From Bacillota bacterium (lineage in GTDB: Bacteria > Bacillota > DSM-12270 > Thermacetogeniales > Thermacetogeniaceae): 45,505 nt of DNA. Where the stretch lies: contig JARYLU010000022.1 of NCBI GenBank assembly GCA_029907475.1, positions 1 to 45,505 of the forward strand, given 5' to 3'. Of this stretch, positions 1 through 8,791 are shown piece after piece. The stretch's first letter is position 1; each line of letters opens with the position of its first letter. Made by a program: the position numbers and the translations under genes. The notes beneath the pieces were generated by a model. It saw nothing but the letters and a program-made list of their open reading frames with translations, did not search any database and was not told the DNA's origin.

Positions 1-783
1 GATGTCACGGAAAGGATCAAAATCCAGGCGCAGCTCCTCCAGGCTGCCCGGCTTGCCGCCCTGGGGGAGATGGCGGCCGGGGTTGCCCACGAACTGAACA
101 CCCCCCTTGCCGTGATTCTTGGTGATGTACAGCTTTTAATGCGTAACTTTACGAAAAATGACCAGAAACAAAAGCTCCTGGAGGACATCAAAACCTGCGG
201 CCTGCGCTGCAAGCAGATCGTCCAGGGCCTCCTTACCTTCTCCCGCCAGGAACAGTACGTTTTTCATGTTCTTTCTGTCAATGATGTGGTCCGCGAGGCC
301 TTGAAGCTCGTCTCCTACCAGATCGAAACCGATAACATCCAGATCGAGCTCGACCTGGATCCAAAAGTCCTTTCAATTTCAGGAAACACCCGCCAGCTGG
401 AGCAGGTAATAGTAAACCTCCTCCTTAACGCCAAGCAGTCTTTCGAGGGCCATGGGGGGAAACGGCCGCGCCTGATCGGGGTAAAGACGGGGTATGATCC
501 GGAACGAAACCGGGTTTTTATTAAGATCTCCGACACGGGCAAGGGGATTCCGCGGGAAAACTTGACCCAAATTTTTGACCCCTTCTTTACAAGCAAAGGA
601 GGGGGGAAAGGAACGGGACTTGGACTCTCCGTCAGCCTGGGCATCGTCCAGTCGCACAACGGAACCATCAGTGTAGAAAGTGAAGCCGGAAAAGGGAGCA
701 CCTTTGCCGTATACCTCCCTCCTTACCAGAACAGCCAAAAGGAAGGGACTGACGAGACAGATGAGCCCTTGCTTACTTCTTGA
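1..783 (+). CDS. Sensor histidine kinase, C-terminal part (5' end outside window)
   Basis: The reading frame is open from base 1, so the gene begins upstream of the window; the ATG at 70 lies inside the kinase core and is not the start. The visible part holds the HisKA dimerisation helix with the H-box (AHELNTP, phospho-acceptor His at visible residue 30). The HATPase_c domain follows with its N box (VNLLLNAKQ), G1 box (SDTGKGIP), F box (FDPFF) and G2 box (GTGLGLS). This is an NtrB/AtoS-like membrane or cytosolic kinase; the sensing domain is not visible. The sigma-54 response regulator at 848 is its evident partner. The 64-nt gap to that gene shows no terminator, so the two are probably co-transcribed. 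The stimulus cannot be deduced. Confidence 0.93.
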   Translation, partial: DVTERIKIQAQLLQAARLAALGEMAAGVAHELNTPLAVILGDVQLLMRNFTKNDQKQKLLEDIKTCGLRCKQIVQGLLTFSRQEQYVFHVLSVNDVVREALKLVSYQIETDNIQIELDLDPKVLSISGNTRQLEQVIVNLLLNAKQSFEGHGGKRPRLIGVKTGYDPERNRVFIKISDTGKGIPRENLTQIFDPFFTSKGGGKGTGLGLSVSLGIVQSHNGTISVESEAGKGSTFAVYLPPYQNSQKEGTDETDEPLLTS

Positions 784-847
784 AAGATTTTGTGGAAGTT
801 TTCTCTCGTGCCTGGCACCTGGAAGTTTGTGATTAGGGGGGTCAAGT

Positions 848-2317
848 GTGCAAGCAAAAGTTTTGGTAGTTGATGACGAGTTGGAGATGTGCAACTTTTT
901 TCAATTTTTGTTCGAGAACAAGGTTGAAGAGGTAGTTGTTGCTCAGAATGGGCGGGAGGCGAGGGAGGCCTTCCGAAAACCCTTTCACCTCGTTTTGTTG
1001 GACCTTAAATTACCCGATACCGACGGCCTGACTTTGCTGCGCGAGGTTAAGGAGCAACACCCCAGGTGCGAAGTGTTAGTAATGACGGGCTACGCGACGG
1101 TAAAGTCGGCGGTGGAAGCGATCCAACTGGGGGCCTTTGATTACTTAGAGAAACCTTTTGCCGATCTGGATGCCCTTGAGGTTGTAATCGACCGCGCCCT
1201 CGCCCGGGCGCTGGCTCAAGGAGAGCCTCTGGACGAAGCTCTTACACAAAGGAGAGAGGTTTTAAAGAGCATCGGCTTTGTGACAGGAAGAAGCGAAAAA
1301 ATGCAGCGCCTTTTGATGATTGCCGAGAAGCTGGCGCAAAAAAACATCACCCTGCTCATTCGGGGGGAAACAGGGACGGGCAAAGAACTGCTGGCGCGTT
1401 ACATCCACGCCGTGAGCCCCCGTGCCGGGCAGCCCTTCCTTGCCGTCAACTGCGGGGCCTTGCCGGAAAGTCTCCTGGAAAGCGAATTGTTCGGCCACGA
1501 AAAAGGAGCCTTCACCGGCGCCGCCGGACAGCACAAAGGGATCTTTGAACTGGCCCACCAGGGCACGCTTTTTCTTGATGAGATCGGGGAAGCAAGCCCG
1601 GCGATCCAGGTTAAATTGCTGCGGGTGCTGGAAACCGGCGAAATCCTGCGTGTCGGAGGAGAAAAACCGATCCGCGTTAATACGAGGGTGATCGCAGCAA
1701 CAAATGCCCCCCTGGAAGAGCTGGTAGAACAGAAGAGGTTTCGGGAGGACCTCTTCTACAGGCTGGATGTGGTAACTTTAAGCCTTCCCCCGCTCCGGGA
1801 CAGGCGCGAGGACATCGGCCTGCTTGCGGAGCACTTTCTGGGACAGCACTACCAGCCGGGTGAGGCTCCCCGCCTGAGTCCTGGAGTAATCGGGGCGCTT
1901 ACAAACTACGACTGGCCGGGTAACATTCGGGAGCTCGCCAATGTCATGGCCCAGGTTGCGGCGATCTGCGACGGGCCTGTAGTATTAAGGGAGCATCTGC
2001 CCGCTAAAATCTCGGAGGGCACCTCGGAAGACATGGGAAAAAATCCTGGCGCCCAGGCGGAAACTCCCAGGGTCGAGCAGCAGTGGCTTGCCGAAATCAC
2101 GGCATACCTTGAAAATTTTGCAGAGCAGGTCGATTTTACGACGGGGTTTGAACTTCCCTATTTCCTGGAAGAATTAAAGAAAGCTGTCGCGCGGAGTACG
2201 CAGCATCTCATCAAGCGCGCACTCAAAGAAGCGGGCGGAAGCTACCCCCGGGCGGCGGAGTGGTTCCAGACAACTCCCCGCGTGCTCCGCTATCTTAATA
2301 AGGAAAAGCGCTGCTAA
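848..2317 (+). CDS. Sigma-54-dependent response regulator, NtrC/AtoC family
   Basis: 489 residues, GTG start. The receiver domain (about 1-120) has the acidic pair D9/D10, phospho-acceptor D52, T80 and K102. The AAA+ domain carries Walker A GETGTGKE (173-180), the sigma-54-contacting GAFTGA loop (220-225), Walker B LFLDEIGE (241-248) and WPGNIRE (356-362). The C-terminal tail resembles a Fis-type helix-turn-helix with an unusually long acidic or helical linker before it. When phosphorylated by the adjacent kinase it should remodel sigma-54 RNA polymerase at enhancer-dependent promoters. The alcohol dehydrogenase 34 nt downstream is probably in the same transcript. I found no convincing -24/-12 element in the flanking gaps, so its targets may lie elsewhere. 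Confidence 0.95.
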   Translation: MQAKVLVVDDELEMCNFFQFLFENKVEEVVVAQNGREAREAFRKPFHLVLLDLKLPDTDGLTLLREVKEQHPRCEVLVMTGYATVKSAVEAIQLGAFDYLEKPFADLDALEVVIDRALARALAQGEPLDEALTQRREVLKSIGFVTGRSEKMQRLLMIAEKLAQKNITLLIRGETGTGKELLARYIHAVSPRAGQPFLAVNCGALPESLLESELFGHEKGAFTGAAGQHKGIFELAHQGTLFLDEIGEASPAIQVKLLRVLETGEILRVGGEKPIRVNTRVIAATNAPLEELVEQKRFREDLFYRLDVVTLSLPPLRDRREDIGLLAEHFLGQHYQPGEAPRLSPGVIGALTNYDWPGNIRELANVMAQVAAICDGPVVLREHLPAKISEGTSEDMGKNPGAQAETPRVEQQWLAEITAYLENFAEQVDFTTGFELPYFLEELKKAVARSTQHLIKRALKEAGGSYPRAAEWFQTTPRVLRYLNKEKRC

Positions 2318-2351
2318 AAACATCCCCTCTGGGAGATCTGGAGGTAATCAG

Positions 2352-3500
2352 ATGCAAATATTTAAATTTATGGTTCCAGAAATTATTTTCGGGAAAGGAA
2401 CGCTCCGGCTCATCGGGGAAAGCGCCCGCCGGTTGGGAGCAACAAAGGTTTTTCTTGTCAGCGACGAAGGCGTTGCCCGGGCAGGCTGGATTGATCAGGC
2501 AGTCCGGCACTTAAAAGACGTAGGCCTCGAATATCAGGTTTGGACCGAACCCACGCCCAACCCCAAGGACTACGAAGTGGAGCGCGGCAAAGAGCTTTAC
2601 CTGGAGGGCAGGTGTGACGCCATTATCGGTTTAGGGGGCGGGAGCGCCATCGATGCGGCGAAGGCGGTAGCAATCCTGGCGACAAATGGAGGCAAGATTC
2701 AAGACTACGAAGGGGTAGATAAAATTGAAAAGCCCATCCCCCCCCTGATCTGCGTCGCAACAACCGCAGGGTCAGGAGGAGAAGTAACGCAGTTTACCAT
2801 TGTTGTCGACAGCAAAAGAAAGGTAAAGATGACGATTGGCTCGAAATCACTTGTTCCTGATATCGCGATCATCGACCCCTTGCTCTTGAGTACCATCGAT
2901 GCCGTCCTCACTGCAAATACGGGCATGGACGCCCTCACCCACGCCATTGAGGCTTACGTTTCGGTGGCCGCCACGCCGATTACAGACGTTCTGGCATACC
3001 GCGCCATCCAGATGATCGGTTCTTCCCTCAGGGCTTCGGTGGCTTCCCGCACCAACATGGAGGCCAAGATCGCGATGGCGATGGCAAGTCTCCTGGCAGG
3101 GATTGCAATGTCAAACGCCATTTTGGGTGCTGTTCACGCGATGGCCCACCCGCTGGGAGGGCTTTTGAATCTCCCGCACGGGGAAGCAAACGCCATTCTT
3201 CTGCCCCACGTGATGCGCTTTAACCTGATCGCCTGTACGGAACGCTACGCCGAAATTGCACAGGCAATGGGAGAGAAAGTCGAAGGGCTGAGCACACGGG
3301 AAGCCGCGGAAAAAGCCATCGAAGCGGTGGAGCGCCTTTGCAGCGATATCGGTGCTAAACGGCATCTTTCAGAAATCGGGCTTCAGGAGGAACACATCTG
3401 GGAGCTCAGCCGGGTGGCGGCTGAGGATGTCTCCCTGATTACGAACCCGCGGGATGCTACGGTGGAGCAGATTGCGGAGATCTACCGCGCCGCGCTCTGA
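2352..3500 (+). CDS. Iron-containing (group III) alcohol dehydrogenase
   Basis: 382 residues, full length for the family. NAD(P)-dependent oxidation of alcohols or reduction of aldehydes in the cytoplasm. The nucleotide-binding GGGSAID motif is at 95-101. Metal ligands align with those of FucO: D193, H197, H262 and H276, in the GMDALTH and LPHGEAN contexts. A Shine-Dalgarno (ctggaggtaatcag) precedes the ATG. It follows the sigma-54 regulator by 34 nt and ends at a strong terminator, so it is the last gene of that operon. In syntrophic or acetogenic Clostridia such enzymes oxidise methanol, ethanol or propanediol-type substrates; the substrate cannot be read from sequence. Confidence 0.95.
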   Translation: MQIFKFMVPEIIFGKGTLRLIGESARRLGATKVFLVSDEGVARAGWIDQAVRHLKDVGLEYQVWTEPTPNPKDYEVERGKELYLEGRCDAIIGLGGGSAIDAAKAVAILATNGGKIQDYEGVDKIEKPIPPLICVATTAGSGGEVTQFTIVVDSKRKVKMTIGSKSLVPDIAIIDPLLLSTIDAVLTANTGMDALTHAIEAYVSVAATPITDVLAYRAIQMIGSSLRASVASRTNMEAKIAMAMASLLAGIAMSNAILGAVHAMAHPLGGLLNLPHGEANAILLPHVMRFNLIACTERYAEIAQAMGEKVEGLSTREAAEKAIEAVERLCSDIGAKRHLSEIGLQEEHIWELSRVAAEDVSLITNPRDATVEQIAEIYRAAL

Positions 3501-3561
3501 TTCGTGCCCACCTAGTTCCCCTCTCAACTACCCCAAGTCTTCATGGTTTTATCTGAATAAG

Positions 3562-3589
3562 AACCAGGTTTTTACAACCTGGTTTTTTT
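3562..3589 (+). terminator. Rho-independent terminator after alcohol dehydrogenase
   Basis: A 9-bp perfect stem (AACCAGGTT at 3562-3570, AACCTGGTT at 3576-3584) with a 5-nt loop runs into a T tract. It closes the kinase-regulator-dehydrogenase operon. Confidence 0.9.
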
Positions 3590-3620
3590 AATTAACTTCA
3601 GTTTCCGGCATGCAATTTGC

Positions 3621-3661
3621 ATGTTAATTTTTTCACAAAAACTATGTTAAATTTTTCACAA
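3621..3661 (+). promoter_or_regulatory. Two tandem Rex-like operators upstream of fhs
   Basis: Two copies of a 7-4-7 motif are visible: ATGTTAA-TTTT-TTCACAA (3621-3638) and ATGTTAA-ATTT-TTCACAA (3644-3661), spaced 23 nt start to start. Read on the minus strand they are TTGTGAA-N4-TTAACAT, close to the clostridial Rex consensus TTGTTAA-N4-TTAACAA. Just upstream (3608-3623) is a near-palindrome GCATGCAATTTGCATG. Rex is the NADH/NAD+-responsive repressor of fermentative and Wood-Ljungdahl genes, so redox control of fhs is inferred. Rex itself is not in the window. Confidence 0.6.
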
Positions 3662-3842
3662 AAGCTCTACCGGCATACTCTGAGCCCGAATTCAACCCGG
3701 AATCGAAGCTGGAATTTTTCCAAAAGGGGGTGTTTCGGAGAGAAGTTTTCAAGGGATAAGGGCCGGGGTTTTAGTGCGTAAGGTTAATTGAAAATCCAAA
3801 CTGAAAATTAAAAGAAATGTTAATCGAAGGAGGATGCAAAGG

Positions 3843-5603
3843 ATGGCTTGGGATCCCACGAAAATGGCGGACTGGGAGATTGCCCAGGAAGCGGAAAAGA
3901 CGATACCGACTGCCGATGAGTGGCGGGAGAGACTGGGGCTTGAAAAAGACGAAATTATTCCCTTCGGCAGGACGCCGAGGCTTGATTTTCTCAAGATCAT
4001 AAACCGTCTCAAGGACAGGCCGGACGGTAAGTATATCGAAGTCACGGCAATCACTCCAACCCCCCTCGGGGAAGGCAAGACAACGACTACCATGGGGATC
4101 ATGGAAGGTCTTGGGAAGAGAGGAAAGAACGTGGGCGGCGCAATTCGCCAGCCTTCCGGCGGGCCCACAATGAACATCAAGGGGACGGCAGCCGGGGGAG
4201 GAAACGCCCTCCTCATCCCGATGACCGAATTTTCGCTCGGCCTGACGGGCGACATTAACGACATCACAAACGCCCACAACCTGGCAATGGTCGCCCTCAA
4301 TGCCCGGATGCAGCACGAGGCAAACTACAACGATGCAGAACTTGCAAAGCGAAACTTGAAGCGGCTGGACATCGACCCCAAGAACGTAGAAATGCGGTGG
4401 GCAATCGACTTTGCCGCCCAGGGCCTGCGCAATATCATCATGGGCCTCGGCGGTAAAAAAGATGGCTACATGATGGCTTCCGGGTTCCAGATCACGGTAA
4501 GCTCGGAGCTGATGGCAATTCTTGCCATTGCGCGGGACCTGCAAGACCTCAGGGACCGCATTGCCCAGATTACCGTTGCTTACGACAAGAATGGCAACCC
4601 GGTCACGACTGCCGACCTGGAAGTTGCCGGCGCAATGACCGCCTGGATGCGCAATACCATCAACCCAACCCTGTGCTGCACAGTTGAGCACCAGCCGTGC
4701 ATGGTCCACGCCGGTCCCTTCGCAAACATCGCGGTAGGCCAATCGTCCATCATTGCCGACCGCATCGGCCTGAAGATGTTCGATTACCATGTCACCGAAA
4801 GCGGATTTGCCGCCGATATTGGTTTCGAGAAATTCTGGAACGTGAAGTGCCGGCTAAGCGGTCTTGTCCCCAACGTATCCGTCCTGGTAGCCACGATCAG
4901 AGCGCTGAAGATGCACGGCGGCGGCCCCACCGTTATCCCGGGACGCCCGATTCCGGAAGAGTACAAGACCGAAAACATCGCGCTGGTAGAAAAAGGTGTA
5001 GAAAACCTGCTGCACCTGATCAACGTTGTGAAGAAGTCCGGCATTTCGCCTGTTGTCTGCATTAACAGTTTCGCAACAGATACGAAAGAAGAAATCGCCC
5101 TGGTACGCAGGCTCGTCGAGCAAGCGGGGGCCCGCTGCGCGGTTTCCGAACACTGGCTCAGGGGCGGAGAAGGCGCGCTTGAATTGGCCGACGCTGTCAT
5201 AGACGCCTGCAACGATCAAGTTGACTTCAAATACCTCTACCCGCTTGAAATGCCGCTCCGGCAGCGTGTTGAGACAATCGCAAAAGAGGTCTACGGAGCT
5301 GACGGTGTCTCCTGGACGCCGGAAGCCGAGGCCAAGGCGAAGAAATTCGAGTCCGACCCCGCTTTCCGGGATTACATGACCATGATGGTGAAAACCCACT
5401 TGAGCCTGACACACGACCCAACCCTCAAAGGGGTACCGAAGGGCTGGATCCTCCCGGTCCGGGACGTCCTGATCTTCTCCGGTGCAAAGTTCCTCTGCCC
5501 CATGACCGGAATGATCAGCCTGATGCCGGGTACCAGTTCCGACCCCGCCTACAGGAGAATTGACGTTAATGCCGAGACCGGTGCCGTGAAGGGTCTCTTC
5601 TAA
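3843..5603 (+). CDS. fhs: Formate--tetrahydrofolate ligase (divergent type)
   Basis: 586 residues. Catalyses ATP-dependent formylation of tetrahydrofolate to 10-formyl-THF, the second step of the methyl branch of the Wood-Ljungdahl pathway (reversible in acetate oxidisers). P-loop TPLGEGKT lies at 73-80 and the second family signature [12 protein letters not shown] is present. The first signature is altered: QPSGGPT and [11 protein letters not shown] replace the usual EPSLGP and GIKGGAAGGGY. The downstream [19 protein letters not shown] block and the [10 protein letters not shown] stretch resemble the C-terminal domain of eukaryotic C1-THF synthase. I start at 3843: the in-frame ATG at 3834 abuts the GGAGG (3829-3833), whereas 3843 has 9-nt spacing. 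It appears to be a single-gene unit between terminators; no folD or fchA is nearby. Confidence 0.95.
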   Translation: MAWDPTKMADWEIAQEAEKTIPTADEWRERLGLEKDEIIPFGRTPRLDFLKIINRLKDRPDGKYIEVTAITPTPLGEGKTTTTMGIMEGLGKRGKNVGGAIRQPSGGPTMNIKGTAAGGGNALLIPMTEFSLGLTGDINDITNAHNLAMVALNARMQHEANYNDAELAKRNLKRLDIDPKNVEMRWAIDFAAQGLRNIIMGLGGKKDGYMMASGFQITVSSELMAILAIARDLQDLRDRIAQITVAYDKNGNPVTTADLEVAGAMTAWMRNTINPTLCCTVEHQPCMVHAGPFANIAVGQSSIIADRIGLKMFDYHVTESGFAADIGFEKFWNVKCRLSGLVPNVSVLVATIRALKMHGGGPTVIPGRPIPEEYKTENIALVEKGVENLLHLINVVKKSGISPVVCINSFATDTKEEIALVRRLVEQAGARCAVSEHWLRGGEGALELADAVIDACNDQVDFKYLYPLEMPLRQRVETIAKEVYGADGVSWTPEAEAKAKKFESDPAFRDYMTMMVKTHLSLTHDPTLKGVPKGWILPVRDVLIFSGAKFLCPMTGMISLMPGTSSDPAYRRIDVNAETGAVKGLF

Positions 5604-5629
5604 AACAACTCATCATTAATTAATAAAAA

Positions 5630-5659
5630 GGGAGGCACGGCCCCGCCTCCCTTTTTTTT
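5630..5659 (+). terminator. Terminator of fhs
   Basis: GGGAGGC (5630-5636) and GCCTCCC (5645-5651) form a GC-rich stem followed by eight T residues. Confidence 0.93.
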
Positions 5660-5691
5660 AAAAAAGTAATTCTAAGTTAGATCTGCGTTTG

Positions 5692-5724
5692 AAATCAGGG
5701 AGGTTCTAAGCTCCTCCCTGATTT
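5692..5724. terminator. Second hairpin between fhs and the convergent transporter gene
   Basis: A perfect 12-bp inverted repeat (AAATCAGGGAGG and its complement, 9-nt loop) lies between two convergent genes. Its A/T ends give weak U tracts on both strands, so it can serve as a bidirectional terminator, chiefly for the minus-strand gene ending at 5806. Confidence 0.7.
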
Positions 5725-5805
5725 TATTTGCAGTAACTTTAACATCTTTACGGAAGATATTACGTGCTTTCGGAAAAAATTACGAAACTCCGGCACTATA
5801 TTTTT

Positions 5806-6522
5806 TCAATGTTTTTTCCTGCCTTCCTCCTTACCAGAAGACCTCTCCAAATCCTTCAAAGAAACCGCAAAGGGATTAAAGTTGGTCCCTACATCAAAGT
5901 AGTCCTCCTGCTCCACCCTTTTCAGCCAGTTAACAATTCCGTAGGTAACAGGTGTCGCCGCAATCTCGTAAAGTGTCTTGAATACGTAATTACTGCCGGT
6001 CATCACGACCAGTGCAGGGAACGGGATGATCCCCGTAAAGGCAATTGCAACGAAGAGAACCGAATCGATGAATTCCCCGACCAGGGTGGAACCGATGGTC
6101 CGCGTCCAGAGCCACCGGCCGCCTGTCAGGATTTTCATTCTTGCAAGCACGAACGAGTTGGTGAACTCCCCACTAAAATAGGCAATCAAACTGGCCAGGA
6201 CAATGCGCGGGGTTTGCCCTAAAATCGCTTCGTAGTCCTTTTGGCGGTACCAGTCGGGAGCCGGAGGCAGTTCCCCTACAAACCAGTAGACAAACGCCAT
6301 AAAGATACACGCGGCGAACCCGGACCAGATCGCAATCCTGCTCCTTTTGAAACCGTAGACCTCGGTCAACACATCACCAAAAATGTAAGCCAAAGGAAAT
6401 AAGATAGTAGCGCCATCGAAGTAGAAGGGTCCCAGTTGCGTAACCTTAACCGCCACAGTGTTTGACACCAGCAGTACGACGACAAAGGCCACCATGACAA
6501 AAGAAAAGAACCTGTACTGCAC
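5806..6522 (-). CDS. Queuosine precursor transporter (YhhQ/VUT family)
   Basis: 238 residues from the GTG at 6522. A TTG 20 codons upstream (6582) is also in frame, but AAGGAG sits 8 nt before the GTG and hydrophobic sequence starts right after it. It is a polytopic membrane protein with about six hydrophobic segments. Family hallmarks are the early SNTVAVK stretch, the GDVLTEVYG motif and the late GEFIDS segment. The family takes up 7-deazaguanine precursors (preQ0/preQ1) for queuosine in tRNA. A truncated, diverged second copy of its N-terminus lies at 8480-8618 in the same orientation. A possible promoter is TTTCAA-N17-TATACT around 6590-6620. Confidence 0.88.
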   Translation of the reverse strand: MQYRFFSFVMVAFVVVLLVSNTVAVKVTQLGPFYFDGATILFPLAYIFGDVLTEVYGFKRSRIAIWSGFAACIFMAFVYWFVGELPPAPDWYRQKDYEAILGQTPRIVLASLIAYFSGEFTNSFVLARMKILTGGRWLWTRTIGSTLVGEFIDSVLFVAIAFTGIIPFPALVVMTGSNYVFKTLYEIAATPVTYGIVNWLKRVEQEDYFDVGTNFNPFAVSLKDLERSSGKEEGRKKH

Positions 6523-6693
6523 TTTTTCTGCTCCTTCCCGCAAAGAAGGGGTGAGTGCTTCCCGTCCGGATGATTTTTTCAACCAGTTATAGTATACCAG
6601 CCTTTAACCAGCTTTGAAACCGGTAAACAAGGCGCACCCGTTGTTATGCCGGCATTAATCGGTCACCATTCCCTCCCGCCCGAAGACTGTGAA

Positions 6694-6722
6694 TTCACGT
6701 GGCAGTCCACCCGTGGTATAAT
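6694..6722 (+). promoter_or_regulatory. Sigma-A type promoter of khtTU
   Basis: TTCACG (6694-6699), 17-nt spacer, TATAAT (6717-6722) with an upstream TG giving an extended -10 (TGGTATAAT). The leader that follows holds a 15-bp tandem duplication (6729-6743 and 6744-6758). Each copy contains a GGAGGT Shine-Dalgarno; only the second is correctly spaced (7 nt) from the ATG at 6758. Confidence 0.75.
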
Positions 6723-6757
6723 CAAGCTCGGAGGTCATTCTTTCGGAGGTCGTTCTT

Positions 6758-7249
6758 ATGGAGATCAGAAGCGTTGAGCTGCCCGGTATCGGCAAAAAAT
6801 ATACCCTGCATACAACAGAAGGGTGCATCATTGTCATCATTATTCATCATAGCGGGCGAAGAGAGCTTTACTTCATGTACAGTGAAGACAGCGATGAACC
6901 GGGGTTTACTTTTGACCTGAACGACGAAGAGGCGAGGCGGATGGGGGCCATCCTGCTGGGAGCCGATTACCAACCAATGAGCGACGAGCGGATGGAGTTC
7001 ATGCTCAAGAACATTCTTGTGGAGTGGATCAAGGTAAACCCGCACTCTCAAGTTGCCAACCAAAAGATTAGGGACGCGGCCATCAGGACCAAAACGGGAT
7101 CGACTATTATCGGGATTCAAAGAAAGGATGAAATAATCGGGAGCCCCGACATTAATGAGGTGCTGCTGCCTGGAGATGTGTTGATGGCAGTCGGCAAAAA
7201 AGACCAGTTAAAGGTGCTGGAGAAACTCTGCTCGGGGAAGGAGTCATGA
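6758..7249 (+). CDS. khtT: K+/H+ antiporter regulatory subunit, KhtT-like (RCK_C domain)
   Basis: 163 residues, the usual length of KhtT (YhaT). It has an N-terminal half of about 80 residues and a C-terminal RCK_C (TrkA-C) domain from about 85, ending in the LLPGDVLMAVG strand typical of that domain. In Bacillus subtilis KhtT is the cytoplasmic peripheral subunit that gates the KhtU potassium/proton antiporter in response to pH and c-di-AMP. The gene is followed within 9 nt by the KhtU-like membrane subunit. Symbol assigned by domain order and operon context, not by a database search. Confidence 0.85.
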   Translation: MEIRSVELPGIGKKYTLHTTEGCIIVIIIHHSGRRELYFMYSEDSDEPGFTFDLNDEEARRMGAILLGADYQPMSDERMEFMLKNILVEWIKVNPHSQVANQKIRDAAIRTKTGSTIIGIQRKDEIIGSPDINEVLLPGDVLMAVGKKDQLKVLEKLCSGKES

Positions 7250-7258
7250 TTTAGCCCA

Positions 7259-8468
7259 ATGGAACACGGGCCGTTTCTCTTGTTGGGCGGCTTGGTGGTG
7301 CTCTTCTTTTTCGTCCTCGGCTTTGTTTCCCATAAGACCAGGCTTCCTTCGGTCTTGATATACATGGTTTTCGGGATTATCCTGGCCGGATCCCTTACGC
7401 AGGATCAAGCCCTTTCTTTCGTCGCTCAAACCGGGATCGTTTTGCTGTTTTTTCTCCTGGGATTAGAATTCCCTTTAAAAAGAATGACAGAGCTCTTCAG
7501 CAAAGTCTGGCCTGCCGGCCTGCTGGACGTAGTGCTCAATCTTGGAGCCGGGTCTTTGCTTGCCCTGGCTTTCGGCCTGAACCTGGCGACCGCTTTTCTC
7601 ATCGGGACGGTAGTTTATGCCACAAGTTCATCCATTACCGCGAAAATGCTCGAAGAGAAGAAGCGGCTGGCCAACCCGGAAGCAGAGTTCATCCTGGCAC
7701 TGCTGATCTTTGAGGACCTTGTGGCGCCCCTGCTTGTCTCGTTCCTGGCCGGTCTCAGTTCCGGAGTGAACATGACAGGAGCACAAGTTGCAGTGCTCAT
7801 CTTGAAAATTTTTGGCGTAACGCTGGGGGCCGTGTTTACCGGACGGTGGGGCTTCAGGAGGCTTTCCCATTTCGTGGAAAAGCATTTCGAAAAAGACTTC
7901 ATGCCGCTGTTCGCCGCTGGCATTGCCTTTTCCTACGCCGGTCTCGCCCTCGCTTTAGGTTTGTCGGAGGTGCTCGGTGCGTTCCTGGCCGGGGTGATGC
8001 TGTCCGAAACCGGGCAATCCGAGAAATTGGAGCACCTGATCTTGCCGGCGCGCGATCTCACCCTGCCCTTCTTTTTTTTCTGGTTCGGCACGTCAATAAC
8101 ACTTCGAGAGGGTGTTCCTATGACCGCCCTGCTGGCCCTGCTTGTCCTCTGGTCACTGCTTGGAAAACTGATCGTGCTTCTACGGAGGCCAGACTTTCGG
8201 CCTCACTCCAAAGGCTGCGCTCAGAGCGGGTCTTTCTCTCGGGCAGAGAGGAGAGTTTTCGGCCATTGCCGCCTCCCTGGCATCACCTCAGCTCCGGTCC
8301 TTCAGCGGCGTCTACATCCTGGCGACGGCCTCCCTCGGGCTGTTCCTGTTTAACAGAGCACCCGGTTTATCACGAAAGATCTACGACATCTGGCTGCACA
8401 GGAAATTAAAAGCCGGCGGTACGGGAGCCAGCCAAACCCCCGGCGGCAAGGCTACTGTCAACCAGTAG
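7259..8468 (+). pseudogene. khtU: KhtU-like K+/H+ antiporter membrane subunit (CPA2), frameshifted
   Basis: A CPA2/Kef-type cation:proton antiporter with about ten visible hydrophobic segments. The primary frame reads normally to about 8170 (GKLIV) and then runs into unrelated sequence, stopping at 8353. The family C-terminus continues in the +1 frame from about 8175 (FYGGQTFGL, then LSLGQRGEFSAIAA) to a TAG at 8466-8468. The shift fits a single inserted base or a two-base loss near 8175. It is either a real loss-of-function mutation or a sequencing error; the downstream frame remains clean for about 95 codons, which favours a recent event or an error. The ATG at 7259 follows AAGGAG by 15 nt, a loose fit. 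Confidence 0.85.
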
Positions 8469-8479
8469 AAGTATTTTTG

Positions 8480-8618
8480 GGGAAGTAAAAAGGCCCAGCT
8501 GCGTGACCTTCACCGCGACGGTGTTGGACAGCAGCAGCACAACCACAAAAGCCACCATCACAAAAGGGAATAACCTTACGGCACCTTTCCTGCTCCTTTT
8601 TTTCTTGTGCAGTCCCAC
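8480..8618 (-). pseudogene. N-terminal remnant of a second YhhQ-type transporter
   Basis: The minus strand encodes a stretch matching the beginning of the gene at 5806-6522 (VMVAFVVVLLLSNTVAVKVTQLG), with many silent differences, so it is a diverged paralogue and not a fresh copy. Homology ends abruptly at about 8480, where the tail of the antiporter gene on the other strand begins. Only about 45 codons remain and no continuation exists. This suggests an old duplication of the transporter flanking khtTU, later cut down. Confidence 0.8.
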
Positions 8619-8684
8619 TTTCCAGTATTCCAGCTTTCCCCTGATAAGAAAAGCAGCTCAGGAACATGGCATGAGCGAGATAAA

Positions 8685-8719
8685 GGCAGGGCGCCCGCGT
8701 GACTCACGGGCGCCCTGCC
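8685..8719 (-). terminator. Hairpin downstream of the SLH protein gene
   Basis: A perfect 13-bp GC-rich inverted repeat (8685-8697 with 8707-8719, 9-nt loop) lies 73 nt past the stop of the minus-strand SLH gene. It is followed on that strand by a short TTTA. It is probably the operon terminator, although the U tract is weak. Confidence 0.6.
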
Positions 8720-8791
8720 CGTCCTGCAGAAACTCGCACAATTTGCGGCTGAACCCGCGCGGGCCCGGAAGCGCCCCGGGCCGTCCCCCGC

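Noticed and set aside
806-850. TGGCAC near 818 as a sigma-54 promoter for the response regulator
   Set aside because: The spacing to a GC at -12 is wrong; only the -24 half resembles the consensus.
3771-4790. 339-codon minus-strand frame opposite fhs
   Set aside because: Shadow of the fhs coding sequence; no ribosome site and no family resemblance.
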